A DNA stretch of 64,000 nt, taken from Pseudoxanthobacter soli DSM 19599 (GTDB lineage: Bacteria; Pseudomonadota; Alphaproteobacteria; Rhizobiales; Segnochrobactraceae). The notes below the pieces were generated by a model. The model saw only the letters and a program-made list of their open reading frames with translations, searched no databases and was not told where the DNA came from. The position numbers and the translations under genes are program-made. Of the stretch, positions 27,263-36,202 are shown in pieces. The stretch covers positions 1 through 64,000 of the forward strand of contig NZ_FRXO01000004.1 of NCBI RefSeq assembly GCF_900148505.1, given 5' to 3'. The number at the start of each line of letters is the position of its first letter. The stretch's first letter is position 1.

Positions 27263-28432
27263 TCAGACATAGGCCGGCGCAAGCCACCGCCCGGCCTCGT
27301 GGCTGTCGACTACGGCATCGACGAACGCCACGCCCTTGAGGCCGTCATAGGAGGTCGGGATGTCCCGGCCAGCCGGACCCGGCTCACGGCCGTCCGCGCG
27401 GGCGCGAATCGCCTCGGCGAACCCGGCATAGAGGTTGGCGAACGCCTCGATATAGCCCTCGGGGTGGCCGGGAGGCGTGCGCATCCTCACCCGTGCCGCC
27501 TCCGAAAGGTCCTCGCGCCCGCGCTTGATTACGGTCGGCTTGCCGAACAGCGGCGAGAACACCAGTTCGTTCGGCGCCTCCTGATGCCAGGCGAAGCCGC
27601 CCTTCTCACCGAACACCCGCAGCCTCAATCCGTTTGAATGGCCGATGGCCACCTGCGAAGACCACAACAGCCCGCGCGCGCCGCCTTCGTAGCGCAGCAT
27701 GACATGGGCGTTATCGTCGAGTGCGCGGCCTTCGACGAAGGTCTTCAGATCGGCCGAGAGGCTTTCCACCTTCAGGCCGGTGACGAACCCGGCGAGATGA
27801 TAGGCGTGCGTGCCGATGTCGCCGATGGAGCCGCCGCGGCCGCTCTTCTTCGGATCGGTGCGCCAGGCGGCCTGCTGGTTGCCCTCAAGCTCGATGCCGG
27901 TCGCCATCCATTCCAGCGGATATTCCGCCTGCACCACCCGCACCGCGCCGATCTCGCCGGCGAGAACCCGCGCGCGGGCCTCGTGGATCATCGGATAGCC
28001 GCTGTAGGTGTAGGTGACGCCGACGAAGCGGTCGTGCTCGCGCCCGAGCGCATGCAGCACTTCGGCGTCGGCGAGAGTCGTCGTCATCGGCTTCTCGCAG
28101 ATGACGTCGATGCCCGCCTCGATCAGCGCCTTCGCAATGGGGAAATGGGTGTGATTGGGCGTGCAGATGGCGACGACGTCCACACGGTCCTCGCGCGCCA
28201 TTTCGCTCGCGATGAGGGCACGAACGTCCGCGTAGGACCGATCGGGCGCGATGTGCGTCCGCGCGGCGAAGGCATGGCCGCGGGCCGCGTCCACGTCGAA
28301 GGCGCCGGCCACCAGCTCGAAATTGTCGTCGAGCCGGGCGGCATAGCGGTGGATGCCACCGATATAGGCGCCTTCGCCGCCGCCGATCATGCCGAGCCGC
28401 AGCCGTCGCGCGGAGAGGGAGGTCTGTGTCAT
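27263..28432 (-). CDS. Gfo/Idh/MocA family oxidoreductase
   Basis: Cytosolic NAD(P)-dependent sugar or cyclitol dehydrogenase, 389 aa. Rossmann motif LGMIGGGEGAYIGGIHR (residue 12), the family EKP motif CEKPMTTTLADA (about 112), and C-terminal substrate domain with GDIGTHAYHLAGF. The GGGEGA(Y/L)IG start is shared with the dehydrogenase at 43446-44657, so the two are paralogues. Last gene of the leftward inositol arm, 16 bases after the TIM-barrel gene. Probably handles an inositol isomer, inosose or glycosylated inositol. Confidence 0.85.
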   Translation of the reverse strand: MTQTSLSARRLRLGMIGGGEGAYIGGIHRYAARLDDNFELVAGAFDVDAARGHAFAARTHIAPDRSYADVRALIASEMAREDRVDVVAICTPNHTHFPIAKALIEAGIDVICEKPMTTTLADAEVLHALGREHDRFVGVTYTYSGYPMIHEARARVLAGEIGAVRVVQAEYPLEWMATGIELEGNQQAAWRTDPKKSGRGGSIGDIGTHAYHLAGFVTGLKVESLSADLKTFVEGRALDDNAHVMLRYEGGARGLLWSSQVAIGHSNGLRLRVFGEKGGFAWHQEAPNELVFSPLFGKPTVIKRGREDLSEAARVRMRTPPGHPEGYIEAFANLYAGFAEAIRARADGREPGPAGRDIPTSYDGLKGVAFVDAVVDSHEAGRWLAPAYV

Positions 28433-28448
28433 GGTCAGTCTCAGGACG

Positions 28449-29501
28449 TCAGTAGCCGAGGATGCGGCGGTTGAGGGCGCGGTCGGCTCCCGACTTCACG
28501 AAGTCGTCGAACGCGCGTTCGGAGACGCGGATGATGTGGTCGGCGATGAACTTCGCCCCTTCCGCCGCACCGTCTTCCGGGTTCTTCAGGCAGCATTCCC
28601 ATTCGAGCACCGCCCAGCCGTCGAAGTCGTAGCCGGCGAGCTTCGCAAAGATCGCACCGAAATCGACCTGGCCGTCGCCGGGCGAGCGGAACCGGCCGGC
28701 GCGCCGCAGCCACGGCTGGTAGCCGCCGTAGGCGCCCGTTTTGGCCGTCGGACGGAACTCCGCGTCCTTGACGTGGAACATGCGGATCCGCTCGTGGTAG
28801 GCGTCGATGTAGCCGAGATAATCGATCGACTGCAGCACGAGGTGGCTCGGGTCGTACATGATGTTGCAGCGCGGGTGATTGTCGACCCGTTCAAGGAACA
28901 TCTCGAACGTCAGTCCGTCGTGCAGGTCCTCGGTCGGATGGATTTCGTAACAGAGGTCGACGCCCTCGGCATCGAAGGCGTCGAGCAGCGGCCGCCAGCG
29001 GCGCGCGAGCTCGTCGAAGCCGTCATCGATCAGGCCGTCCGGCCACTGCGGATAGGGATACAGATAGGGCCAGAGCAGCGTGCCGCTGAAGGTGACGTGG
29101 CGGTCGATGCCGAAGCGGCGGGAGGCGACCGCGCAGGCGCGCAATTGCTCGACGGCCCATTGCTGGCGCGCGGCCGGGTTGCCGCGCAGCTCCGGCGGCG
29201 CGAACGAATCCGCCGGCAGGTCGAACGACGGGTGCAGCGCGACGAGCTGGCCCTGGAGGTGGCTCGCAAGTTCCGTCACCACCAGCCCGTGGGCGGCGAC
29301 GGTGCCGACGATCTCGTCGACATAGTCCTGGCTTGCCGCCGCGCGCTCGATGTCGATCACCCGCCTGTCCCAGGTCGGGAGCTGCACGCCTTTGAAGCCC
29401 TTTGCCGCGGCCCAGCCGGCGAGACCGTCGAGGGTGTTGAAGGGAGCCTCGTCGGCGGCGAACTGGGCCAGGAACACACCCGGCCCCTTCAGTGTACGCA
29501 T
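28449..29501 (-). CDS. Sugar phosphate isomerase/epimerase-type TIM-barrel protein
   Basis: 350 aa AP-endonuclease-2/xylose-isomerase-like barrel. Metal-site segments are visible: CYEIHPTEDLHDG (about 210), MYDPSHLVLQ (about 245), MFHVKDAEF (about 272) and VLEWECCL (about 322). ATG 29501 follows GGGAG with a suitable gap; the upstream in-frame extension lacks similarity. It lies between the SDR and Gfo/Idh genes of the leftward arm. Related proteins in inositol clusters act as inosose isomerases or epimerases (IolI-like) or in glycoside oxidation; the exact reaction is not established. Confidence 0.82.
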   Translation of the reverse strand: MRTLKGPGVFLAQFAADEAPFNTLDGLAGWAAAKGFKGVQLPTWDRRVIDIERAAASQDYVDEIVGTVAAHGLVVTELASHLQGQLVALHPSFDLPADSFAPPELRGNPAARQQWAVEQLRACAVASRRFGIDRHVTFSGTLLWPYLYPYPQWPDGLIDDGFDELARRWRPLLDAFDAEGVDLCYEIHPTEDLHDGLTFEMFLERVDNHPRCNIMYDPSHLVLQSIDYLGYIDAYHERIRMFHVKDAEFRPTAKTGAYGGYQPWLRRAGRFRSPGDGQVDFGAIFAKLAGYDFDGWAVLEWECCLKNPEDGAAEGAKFIADHIIRVSERAFDDFVKSGADRALNRRILGY

Positions 29502-29566
29502 GGCGGGAACTCCCGGCTGTGACGGCACTTCGGTTCGGACGCGGCGTGCGCCCGGTTCAGACGCGC

Positions 29567-30379
29567 TCAGAGCGGCGCTGCGGGGACGGGTGATGACTCG
29601 TATGCACCCCACACGGACTGGTCGTAGTTGATGGTGCTGCCGGTCATCAGGCCGGACTCCTCGCTCGACAGGAACGCGACGGCGCGCGCCACCTCGAACG
29701 GATCGATCAACCGGCCGAACGGCTGGCCCGCAGCGGCCTTCTCCAGCCAGTCGTCCGGAGCGCCGTGATAGGACTTCTGCGTCTGGTCCTCCCCGTCGGA
29801 GGCCATCCAGCCGATATTGAGCGCGTTGACGCGGATACGGTTCTTCAGGGTCGCGAAGGCTGTATTTTCCGTCAGCGTCACCAGCGCGCCCTTTGACGCG
29901 CAATAGGCGGCGATGAAGGGCTGGCCCGCCTTCGCCGACATCGAGGCGATGTTGACGATGGTGCCTTCGATCCCGTCGCGCTTCATCAGCTTGACGGCGT
30001 CCTGCATGAGAAAGAACGGCGCGCGCACGTTGACAGCGAACATGCGGTCGAACAGTTCGGGCGAGGTATCGAGCAGGGTGCCGCGGTCGGTGAGGCCCGC
30101 CGCGTTCACGAGCGCGTCGAGCCGACCGAATTCCCGATCTGCGGCGGCGATGACGGCGCGGCAGTCGTCGACGTTTCCGAGGTCCGCCTCGATGAACACC
30201 ACCCTGACGCCGGTCGTGGCCGTGATCTCGGCGGCCCGTGCTTCGCCCTTCGCCCGCGAGCGGCCGCAGGTGACGATGCCGGCTGCACCGCGCTCGGCGA
30301 AGGTGCGCGCGATGGCGGCGCCGAGGCCCTGCGTGCCGCCGGTTACGACGGCGATCTTGCCTTCGAGACGTGCCGCCAT
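29567..30379 (-). CDS. SDR family NAD(P)-dependent oxidoreductase
   Basis: 270 aa short-chain dehydrogenase. Cofactor motif VTGGTQGLGAAIA (residue 12), NAAG near 91, catalytic serine in NIASMSA (about 145) and YCASKGA (Y about 159, K 163). The start lies two bases past the iolE stop, so it is tightly coupled to iolE. Probably oxidises a polyol or keto-inositol. C-terminal region GSTINYDQSVWGAYE is distinctive, but I do not know its specificity. Confidence 0.85.
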   Translation of the reverse strand: MAARLEGKIAVVTGGTQGLGAAIARTFAERGAAGIVTCGRSRAKGEARAAEITATTGVRVVFIEADLGNVDDCRAVIAAADREFGRLDALVNAAGLTDRGTLLDTSPELFDRMFAVNVRAPFFLMQDAVKLMKRDGIEGTIVNIASMSAKAGQPFIAAYCASKGALVTLTENTAFATLKNRIRVNALNIGWMASDGEDQTQKSYHGAPDDWLEKAAAGQPFGRLIDPFEVARAVAFLSSEESGLMTGSTINYDQSVWGAYESSPVPAAPL

Positions 30380-30381
30380 CG

Positions 30382-31284
30382 TCAGGCGCCTTCGATGGTG
30401 TAGCCGGCCTTGGCGAGGGCAGCGACCAGCGCACGATGGCCGATCTTTGCATATTCGGCCGGCGGCGCCTTGACCGGGTCCTGCTCGGCCTCGACCACGA
30501 ACCAGCCTTCATAGCCGTGGTCCGCCAGCCGCTTCAGGATGGCGTCGAAATCGAGAGAGCCGTCGCCGGGCACGGTGAAGGCGCCTTTCACGACAGCGTC
30601 GAGAAAACTTTCGCGGCTGCGGTCGATGCCGTCGATGACCGCCTGCCGGACGTCTTTGGTGTGGACGTGGCTGATGCGCGCGTGGTGCTTGTCGATGACC
30701 CGCAGCACGTCGCCGCCCGCGAACGCCATGTGGCCGGCATCATAGAGCAGCGGCAGTCCTTCGCCCGAGTGCTTCATCAGGAGATCTACATCCTCCTCGC
30801 TCTCGATTGGGGCCGCCATGTGGTGGTGATAGGAGATCGGCATACCCTGCTCGGCGCACCATTCGCCGAACGCGGTCATCTTGCGGCCGTAGGTCTTGAT
30901 CTCGTCCTCGCTGAGTCGACGGCGGGTCGCAAGGGGGGCGCTGCGGTCGCCCTGGATGGTACCGGCGGTCTCGCCATAGACGATGCAGGGCGCACCCATC
31001 GCCTTGAACAGGGCCATCTGCGGGGCGATGCGATCCTTCTCGGCCTCGATTTCGCCGTCGAGCAGCAGGCCGGAGAACCAGCCGCCGCACACGCTGATGC
31101 CGTGCGCCTTCAGGATCGGACCGAGCACAGCCGGATCCATCGGGAAGCGCCGGCCTGTTTCCATGCCGGTGAACCCGGCGGCGCGGGCTTCCGAGAGGCA
31201 CTGTTCGAGCGTGACGTCGCCGCTCAGTTCCGCCAGATCGTCATTCCACCAGGCAATGGGCGCGATCCCGAGTCTCGCTTTCAC
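30382..31284 (-). CDS. iolE: Myo-inosose-2 dehydratase
   Basis: Dehydrates 2-keto-myo-inositol to 3D-trihydroxycyclohexane-1,2-dione, second step of inositol breakdown. 300 aa. IolE features: LGIAPIAWWNDDL at the N-terminus, MGAPCIVYGETAGTIQGD (about 115), ISYHHHMAA, LLYDAGHMAF and HVHTKDVR (metal ligands of the TIM barrel). GTG 31284 is chosen: CTGGAGG lies a few bases upstream and no ATG occurs in frame nearby. Follows iolD by about 120 bases. Confidence 0.95.
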   Translation of the reverse strand: MKARLGIAPIAWWNDDLAELSGDVTLEQCLSEARAAGFTGMETGRRFPMDPAVLGPILKAHGISVCGGWFSGLLLDGEIEAEKDRIAPQMALFKAMGAPCIVYGETAGTIQGDRSAPLATRRRLSEDEIKTYGRKMTAFGEWCAEQGMPISYHHHMAAPIESEEDVDLLMKHSGEGLPLLYDAGHMAFAGGDVLRVIDKHHARISHVHTKDVRQAVIDGIDRSRESFLDAVVKGAFTVPGDGSLDFDAILKRLADHGYEGWFVVEAEQDPVKAPPAEYAKIGHRALVAALAKAGYTIEGA

Positions 31285-31403
31285 GTCGGCCTCCAGAGCA
31301 TTGAACTTGTTGTTGTTCGTCTTCGCGGGATACGGGGCGGCGTGCTCGCACGGCTGCTGCCGCCGGAGACGTCGCCGTCGCCCTTCTTGCCGGAGGACCG
31401 GGA

Positions 31404-33245
31404 TCAGACGCCGACGCGCTGGCGCCGCCGGCCTTCCTTCTGGGTCTTGAAGGCCTCGCGAACGGTTTCTCGGTCGCTGGTCTCGGGCACGCCGACATCC
31501 CACCATGCATCGCCCGGGGACCAGGTGAAGCCGTCGGAGACGATCGTGATCACCGTGGTGCGATCGGTGCCCTGCGCCCATTCCAGCGCCTGGCCGAGTT
31601 CCGCGAGGCTTTCGACATGTCGTGTGAGCGCGCCCATCGAAGCGGCATGCTTGGCGAAGTCCACCGCGAACGGCTCCTTCACCTTGCAGTCCTTGATGAG
31701 GTTGTTGAACGACGGCGTTCCCTTGGCGTTCTGCAGGCGGTTGATCACGGCATAACCGCCGTTGTCGCAGACCACGACGATCATCTTGTGACCGGAAAGC
31801 ACCGTCGAATAGATGTCGGAGTTCATCATCAGGTAGGTGCCGTCGCCCACCATCACGATCGGCGTACGGGTCGGATCCGCCATCGCGGCGCCCCAGCCGG
31901 CCGCGATCTCGTAGCCCATGCACGAGAACCCGAACTCGCAGTCGAAGGTGTTCGGGGCCTTCACCCGCCAGTTCTTGACGAGCTCACCGGGCAGACCGCC
32001 GGCGGCGGTGATGATGAGGTCGCGGTCGCGAGCCTTGGAGTGGACCACGCCCACCACCTGCGCATAGGTCGGGACCGGAGCATTGGTCGGCTTCTGGAAG
32101 CCGTCGAGCGCCTGGTTCCAGCGGGCGAATTCGACGCGGCCCTTCTCGGTCCAGCCGGCATCAGCCTTCCAGTCACCGACGGCATCGTCGAGTTCCCGAA
32201 CGGATTCGAGCGCGTCGCCGACGACTGCGAGGGAGCGATGCTTGGTGGCATCGAACCGCGCGGCGTTGATGGAGACGATCTGGGCGTCGTGAGCGAACAC
32301 GGTCCAGGAGCCGGTTACGAAATCCATCAGCCGCGTGCCAACCGCCAGCACCACATCGGCCTCCGCCGCAAGCGCGTTGGACGAGGTCGAACCAAGGATG
32401 CCGATCGGCCCGACATGGGCGGGATGGTCGTGGGTGACGGTGCCCTTGCCCGCGATGGTCTCGGAGAGCGGGATACCGTGCTTCTCCGCGAAGTCGGCGA
32501 GCGCCTCGCCCGCGCCGGAATAGCGCACGCCGCCGCCGGAGATGATGAGCGGTCGCTTGGCGTTGCGTAGCAGTTCCGCGGCTTCGGCGAGCCGTCCACG
32601 GTCGGGACGGGGCCGGGGAATGGTGTGCACGGTCTCCGTGAAGAACGCTTCCGGATAGTCCCACGCGATTTCCTGGATGTCCTGCGGAAGAGCGATGAAG
32701 GCCGGGCCGCAATCGGCCGGGTCGAGCATGGTGGCGACGGCCTGCGGCAGCGACGAGATAATCTGCTCGGGATGGACGATGCGATCCCAATAGCGCGTCA
32801 CCGCCTTGAAGGCGTCGTTGACGTTCACGGAGGGGTCGCCGTAGTGCTCGACCTGCTGCATCACCGGGTCAGGCCGCCGATTGACGAAGGTGTCGCCCGC
32901 GAGCAGCAGCACCGGCAGCCGGTTGGTGTGCGCCACGCCCGCCGCCGTCATCATGTTGAGCGCGCCGGGGCCGATGGACGTCGCTGCCACCATGATCTGC
33001 CGGCGTCGCTTGGCCTTCGCGAAGCCGATCGCCGCAAGTGCCATCGATTGTTCGTTCTGCCCACGCCACGTCGGCAGCTTGTCCTGCACCGCCTCCAGCG
33101 CTTCCGACAGGCAGGTGACGTTGCCGTGGCCGAAGATGGCGAACACGCCCGGGAACAACGGTACTCGCTGTCCGTCGTCGATGGTGAACTGCGCACACAG
33201 ATAACGAACCACGGCCTGGGCCATGGTGCAGCGAACCGTCGTCAT
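31404..33245 (-). CDS. iolD: 3D-(3,5/4)-trihydroxycyclohexane-1,2-dione hydrolase
   Basis: Thiamine-diphosphate enzyme opening the cyclitol ring to 5-deoxy-glucuronate. 613 aa, normal. N-terminal ThDP PYR domain (FPGVFAIFGHGNVTCL near residue 30; NEQSMALAAIGFAKA near 64), central domain, and C-terminal ThDP-binding domain with GDGTYLMMNSDIY (about 465) and VCDNGGYAVIN. The upstream 130-bp gap carries two proposed IolR sites, so iolD heads its own transcript after iolR. Ribosome site GGGAGGAATGC before ATG. Confidence 0.96.
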   Translation of the reverse strand: MTTVRCTMAQAVVRYLCAQFTIDDGQRVPLFPGVFAIFGHGNVTCLSEALEAVQDKLPTWRGQNEQSMALAAIGFAKAKRRRQIMVAATSIGPGALNMMTAAGVAHTNRLPVLLLAGDTFVNRRPDPVMQQVEHYGDPSVNVNDAFKAVTRYWDRIVHPEQIISSLPQAVATMLDPADCGPAFIALPQDIQEIAWDYPEAFFTETVHTIPRPRPDRGRLAEAAELLRNAKRPLIISGGGVRYSGAGEALADFAEKHGIPLSETIAGKGTVTHDHPAHVGPIGILGSTSSNALAAEADVVLAVGTRLMDFVTGSWTVFAHDAQIVSINAARFDATKHRSLAVVGDALESVRELDDAVGDWKADAGWTEKGRVEFARWNQALDGFQKPTNAPVPTYAQVVGVVHSKARDRDLIITAAGGLPGELVKNWRVKAPNTFDCEFGFSCMGYEIAAGWGAAMADPTRTPIVMVGDGTYLMMNSDIYSTVLSGHKMIVVVCDNGGYAVINRLQNAKGTPSFNNLIKDCKVKEPFAVDFAKHAASMGALTRHVESLAELGQALEWAQGTDRTTVITIVSDGFTWSPGDAWWDVGVPETSDRETVREAFKTQKEGRRRQRVGV

Positions 33246-33324
33246 GCATTCCTCCCGAGGGACGGGCCGCGTCCGGTGGCGCGACCCTCTTTTTTGAAAA
33301 CTTTATTGCATGGATTTGGCGCGC

Positions 33325-33367
33325 GCAAGATAAATTGCAGATGCCGCAGCGCGGCAAAAATCATTGC
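33325..33367. promoter_or_regulatory. Paired palindromic operator upstream of iolD (proposed IolR box)
   Basis: Two matches to GCAA-N6-TTGC, both perfect: GCAAGATAAATTGC at 33325-33338 and GCAAAAATCATTGC at 33354-33367, start-to-start distance 29 bp. They lie 80-120 bases upstream of iolD. The same arrangement recurs at 34433-34475 and 40248-40290. Confidence 0.6.
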
Positions 33368-33392
33368 CTTGCGGTCTATTGCCTTGCGGTTT
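33363..33392. repeat. 15-bp tandem duplication over the iolR stop
   Basis: ATTGCCTTGCGGTCT is followed directly by ATTGCCTTGCGGTTT. The pair spans the iolR stop codon (33378-33376) and overlaps the right-hand operator palindrome. Confidence 0.85.
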
Positions 33393-34314
33393 GCGGAGTC
33401 CGCCGCGCGGCGCGGTTGCGCAGGATTTCCGTAACGGTCGGAATACGGGGGGCTTCCTGCTTGTCGGGCTGGAGCCGCGCTGCGGTTGCCACCGCAATGC
33501 CCTGAACCAGGCAGATCGGCGCCGCAAGCGAGCGCGAGAAAGTGTACTCGTCCTCAGGTACGGTGAACAGCACCGTGGCATCCTTGGCGAGCGGCGAAAG
33601 CTGGCTGTCCGTGATCGCGATCACCGGGATCGAGCGTTCGCCGGCCGACTCGCAGATCGTGACGACCTCCTTGGCATAATGGCGGAAGGCGATGGCCACC
33701 AGCATGTCGCGATCGGTCATCGTCTCCGCCATCTCGGCCGCGAGGCCGCCCGCCGGATCGAGCAGAACCACCCGCCTGTGCAGCATGGTGAGCAGGTAGC
33801 GCAGGAGCTGTGCGATCGGCTCGGACCGCATCTGCCCCGCAATGTAGATGGTGTCCTTGGTGGCGAGCAGCTCCGCAGCGACCACGAGGTCCTCCTCGGC
33901 GACTCCTTCGAGGAGCCCTTCCAGAGCGGCCATGTCCCGAATCACCAGCTGCTTCAGATGGCCCAGCGGGCCTTCGCCGGAATAGCGCGACAACTCGCTG
34001 TCCAACGCCCGGATGCGTTCGCGAAACCCCGGAGCCGCCGTCGCAATTCGCGTCTGAAACACCGCCTGCATGTGCTTGAAGCCGGAAAAGCCGAGGTGCT
34101 GGGCGAAGCGCACCAGGCTCGACGGATGCACGCCGCATTTCTCGGCGAGCGCATTGATGGATTCGAGCGCGACGACGTTCGGGTTCTGCGTCAGGAAGCG
34201 GGCGATCTGTTGAAATCCTGCCGACAGCTGGGCGTAGTCCTGCGTGATGAGATTCACGACGCCTTCGTAGTTTTCAGGCACGCCTTGCCGGGGCTGCGAT
34301 GGAGCTTTCGGCAT
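33376..34314 (-). CDS. iolR: RpiR family regulator of inositol catabolism
   Basis: 312 aa. N-terminal HTH_6 domain (residues 15-90; INALAEKCGVHPSSLVRFAQHLGFSGFKHMQ) and C-terminal SIS sugar-phosphate-binding domain (about 130-270; TIYIAGQMRSEPIAQLLRYLL, then LVAIAFRHYAKEVVTICE). ATG 34314 fits the family start. Position between the two divergent inositol arms and shared upstream palindromes make it the likely repressor, released by an inositol-derived phosphorylated intermediate as in other RpiR-type IolR proteins. Confidence 0.85.
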   Translation of the reverse strand: MPKAPSQPRQGVPENYEGVVNLITQDYAQLSAGFQQIARFLTQNPNVVALESINALAEKCGVHPSSLVRFAQHLGFSGFKHMQAVFQTRIATAAPGFRERIRALDSELSRYSGEGPLGHLKQLVIRDMAALEGLLEGVAEEDLVVAAELLATKDTIYIAGQMRSEPIAQLLRYLLTMLHRRVVLLDPAGGLAAEMAETMTDRDMLVAIAFRHYAKEVVTICESAGERSIPVIAITDSQLSPLAKDATVLFTVPEDEYTFSRSLAAPICLVQGIAVATAARLQPDKQEAPRIPTVTEILRNRAARRTPQTARQ

Positions 34315-34727
34315 CTTTCCCTCACTTGAGCCCGGCGCAGCGGCGCGCCGGCACGATCCTGCGCAGGCGTCTGTCGAGCCCGCACCGGCAGGCGAATGCC
34401 CGCGGCCGGCGACGTGCGAAGCGCCTTGACAAGAAATTTTTATTGCGTAAAAAACGATAAAGCAACATAAGTTGCCAATAACGAACCAGAACGACACGAA
34501 GCCCTGCGACCGGGAACGCCTGTCCCGGAAATGCCGGGCCGCTTGGGAGAAGGGCCGGTTTCGGAACGGGTTTCCGGCGCCGGTCAGAACAATCCAAATC
34601 ATCCTGAACCGACAGTCCGGGCTGCGTGACGCGAGCCTCGGACCGGAGACTAGCACGCCCCCGCCGGTGCCCGCAAAGAATGTTGCAGGCACATCGTCGG
34701 CGGAAGCGTCGATCCGCGCAGGTGCCC
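34315..34727. other. Divergent control region between iolR and the rightward arm
   Basis: About 410 bases. An AT-rich core (34426-34480) holds a TTGACA at 34426-34431 and the paired palindromes. The 240 bases between that core and the aldehyde dehydrogenase start show no gene and would form a long 5' leader; no known riboswitch was recognised. Confidence 0.5.
34433..34475. promoter_or_regulatory. Paired palindromic operator between iolR and the aldehyde dehydrogenase gene
   Basis: GAAATTTTTATTGC (34433-34446, one mismatch) and GCAACATAAGTTGC (34462-34475, perfect and extended by one symmetric base pair each side of the core), 29 bp start to start. Well placed to control both iolR and the rightward arm. 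Confidence 0.6.
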
Positions 34728-36164
34728 ATGTATCGGAATTTCGGTCTTTTCATCGACGGAGACTGGCAGCGCGCCGGCGGCGAAGGCTTCATCGAGGTGT
34801 GCGATCCCGCATCCGGCGAGGTCATCGGCGAGGTGCCGGCTGCAGGCGTCGCGGACGTCGAGGCGGCGATCTCTGCCGCCAATGACGGTTTGCGGACATG
34901 GCGGTCGACGGCCGCCTGGCAACGGGCGGATGTGCTGCACGCCGTCGCCGACCGTATGGCGGCACGAAGCGAGGAAGCGGCGCGCTGCATCACTCTTGAG
35001 GCCGGCAAGCCGCTCGCCCAGTCCCGTCGCGAGTGGGCGCTCTCGGTCGACCAGTTCCGCTGGTACGCGGAGGAGGCGCGGCGCATATACGGCCGTATCG
35101 TCGAGAGCCGGGCGCCGGGAGGCCGGATCGAAGTACTGCACGAACCGGTGGGAATCGTCGCGGCGTTCACGGCCTGGAATTTTCCCGCGGTCCTGATCGC
35201 CCGCAAGGTGGCGCCGGCGCTGGCGGCCGGCTGCTCCGTCGTGGTGCGGCCGTCGAGCGAGGTGCCGGGCACGGCGATGATCATCGTCGACTGCCTGCGT
35301 GAGGCTGGCGTGCCGAAGGGCGTCGTGAATCTCGTCGTGGGGCCGACCTCCACCACCTACGCCACGCTGATCGCCTCGCCGGCTGTGCGCAAGATCACGC
35401 TCACGGGCTCGACCGCTGTCGGACGGCAGATGGCGCGCGATGCCGCGGGCACGCTGAAGCGCGTCGGTATGGAACTCGGCGGCAACGCACCGATGATCGT
35501 GTTCGGCGACGCCGACCTGAAGGCGGCGCTCGATCTCGCGGTGCCGACCAAGTTCGCCAATGCCGGGCAGGTCTGCGTCACGCCGGACCGCTTTTATATC
35601 CACGAGACGTTGCACGGCGCGTTCGTCGCCGGGTTCGCGGAGCGGGCGAGAGCGCTCCGCCTCGGCCACGGCCTCGACGAAGCCACCCAAATGGGACCGC
35701 TGATCAATCGCCGCCGCCTTGAGGCGATCGAGGCGGTGGTGGCGGATGCGCGCGCCCGGGGCGGTAACGTCGTCACCGGGGGTGGGCGTCCTGCCGACCT
35801 CAACCGCGGCTGCTTCTTCGAGCCGACGGTGATCGCCGGCCTGCCGGACGACGCCGAGGCGATCGCGGCCGAGAACTTCGGCCCCATCGCCGCCATCACC
35901 CCGTTCTCGCAGGCGGATGAGGTCTACCGGCGTGTGAACCAGGGCGAATACGGGCTTTCCGCCTACGTCTTCACCCGCGATCCGTCGCGTATCCGCGAGG
36001 CGGTGTCGGCGATCGAGGCGGGCATGGTCGGTGTCAACAGCTTCGCGCTGGCGGCGGCGGAAGCTCCGTTCGGCGGCATCAAGTCGAGCGGCATGGGCCG
36101 CGAAGGCGGCGCTGAAGGCATTGTCGACTATCTCAACGTCAAGCTTGCACAAGTCACGATCTGA
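34728..36164 (+). CDS. NAD(P)-dependent aldehyde dehydrogenase
   Basis: 478 aa ALDH-superfamily enzyme. Cofactor fold NFPAVLIARKVAPALAAGC (about 145), TLTGSTAVGRQM (about 225), catalytic glutamate in MELGGNAPMIV (about 250), catalytic cysteine in NAGQVCVTPDRFY (about 285), C-terminal EAPFGGIKSSGMGREGG. Similar to GabD-type semialdehyde dehydrogenases; it lacks the CoA-dependent methylmalonate-semialdehyde type motif, so it is not the usual IolA. ATG 34728 has CAGGTG upstream. First gene of the rightward inositol arm. Confidence 0.88.
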   Translation: MYRNFGLFIDGDWQRAGGEGFIEVCDPASGEVIGEVPAAGVADVEAAISAANDGLRTWRSTAAWQRADVLHAVADRMAARSEEAARCITLEAGKPLAQSRREWALSVDQFRWYAEEARRIYGRIVESRAPGGRIEVLHEPVGIVAAFTAWNFPAVLIARKVAPALAAGCSVVVRPSSEVPGTAMIIVDCLREAGVPKGVVNLVVGPTSTTYATLIASPAVRKITLTGSTAVGRQMARDAAGTLKRVGMELGGNAPMIVFGDADLKAALDLAVPTKFANAGQVCVTPDRFYIHETLHGAFVAGFAERARALRLGHGLDEATQMGPLINRRRLEAIEAVVADARARGGNVVTGGGRPADLNRGCFFEPTVIAGLPDDAEAIAAENFGPIAAITPFSQADEVYRRVNQGEYGLSAYVFTRDPSRIREAVSAIEAGMVGVNSFALAAAEAPFGGIKSSGMGREGGAEGIVDYLNVKLAQVTI

Positions 36165-36202
36165 ACGGCGCGGGGCCGGGCATCCGATCTGAGGGGAAGG
36201 GC

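Noticed and set aside
29502-30512. Upstream in-frame extension of the TIM-barrel gene
   Set aside because: It overlaps the SDR gene in another frame and has arginine-rich filler. ATG 29501 has a proper ribosome site and family start.
34626-34727. Earlier start for the aldehyde dehydrogenase
   Set aside because: The extra residues lack ALDH similarity and have no ribosome site. ATG 34728 matches the family N-terminus.
34476-34727. Long leader before the aldehyde dehydrogenase considered as a riboswitch
   Set aside because: No conserved riboswitch core or terminator/antiterminator pair is visible, and control is better explained by the palindromes.
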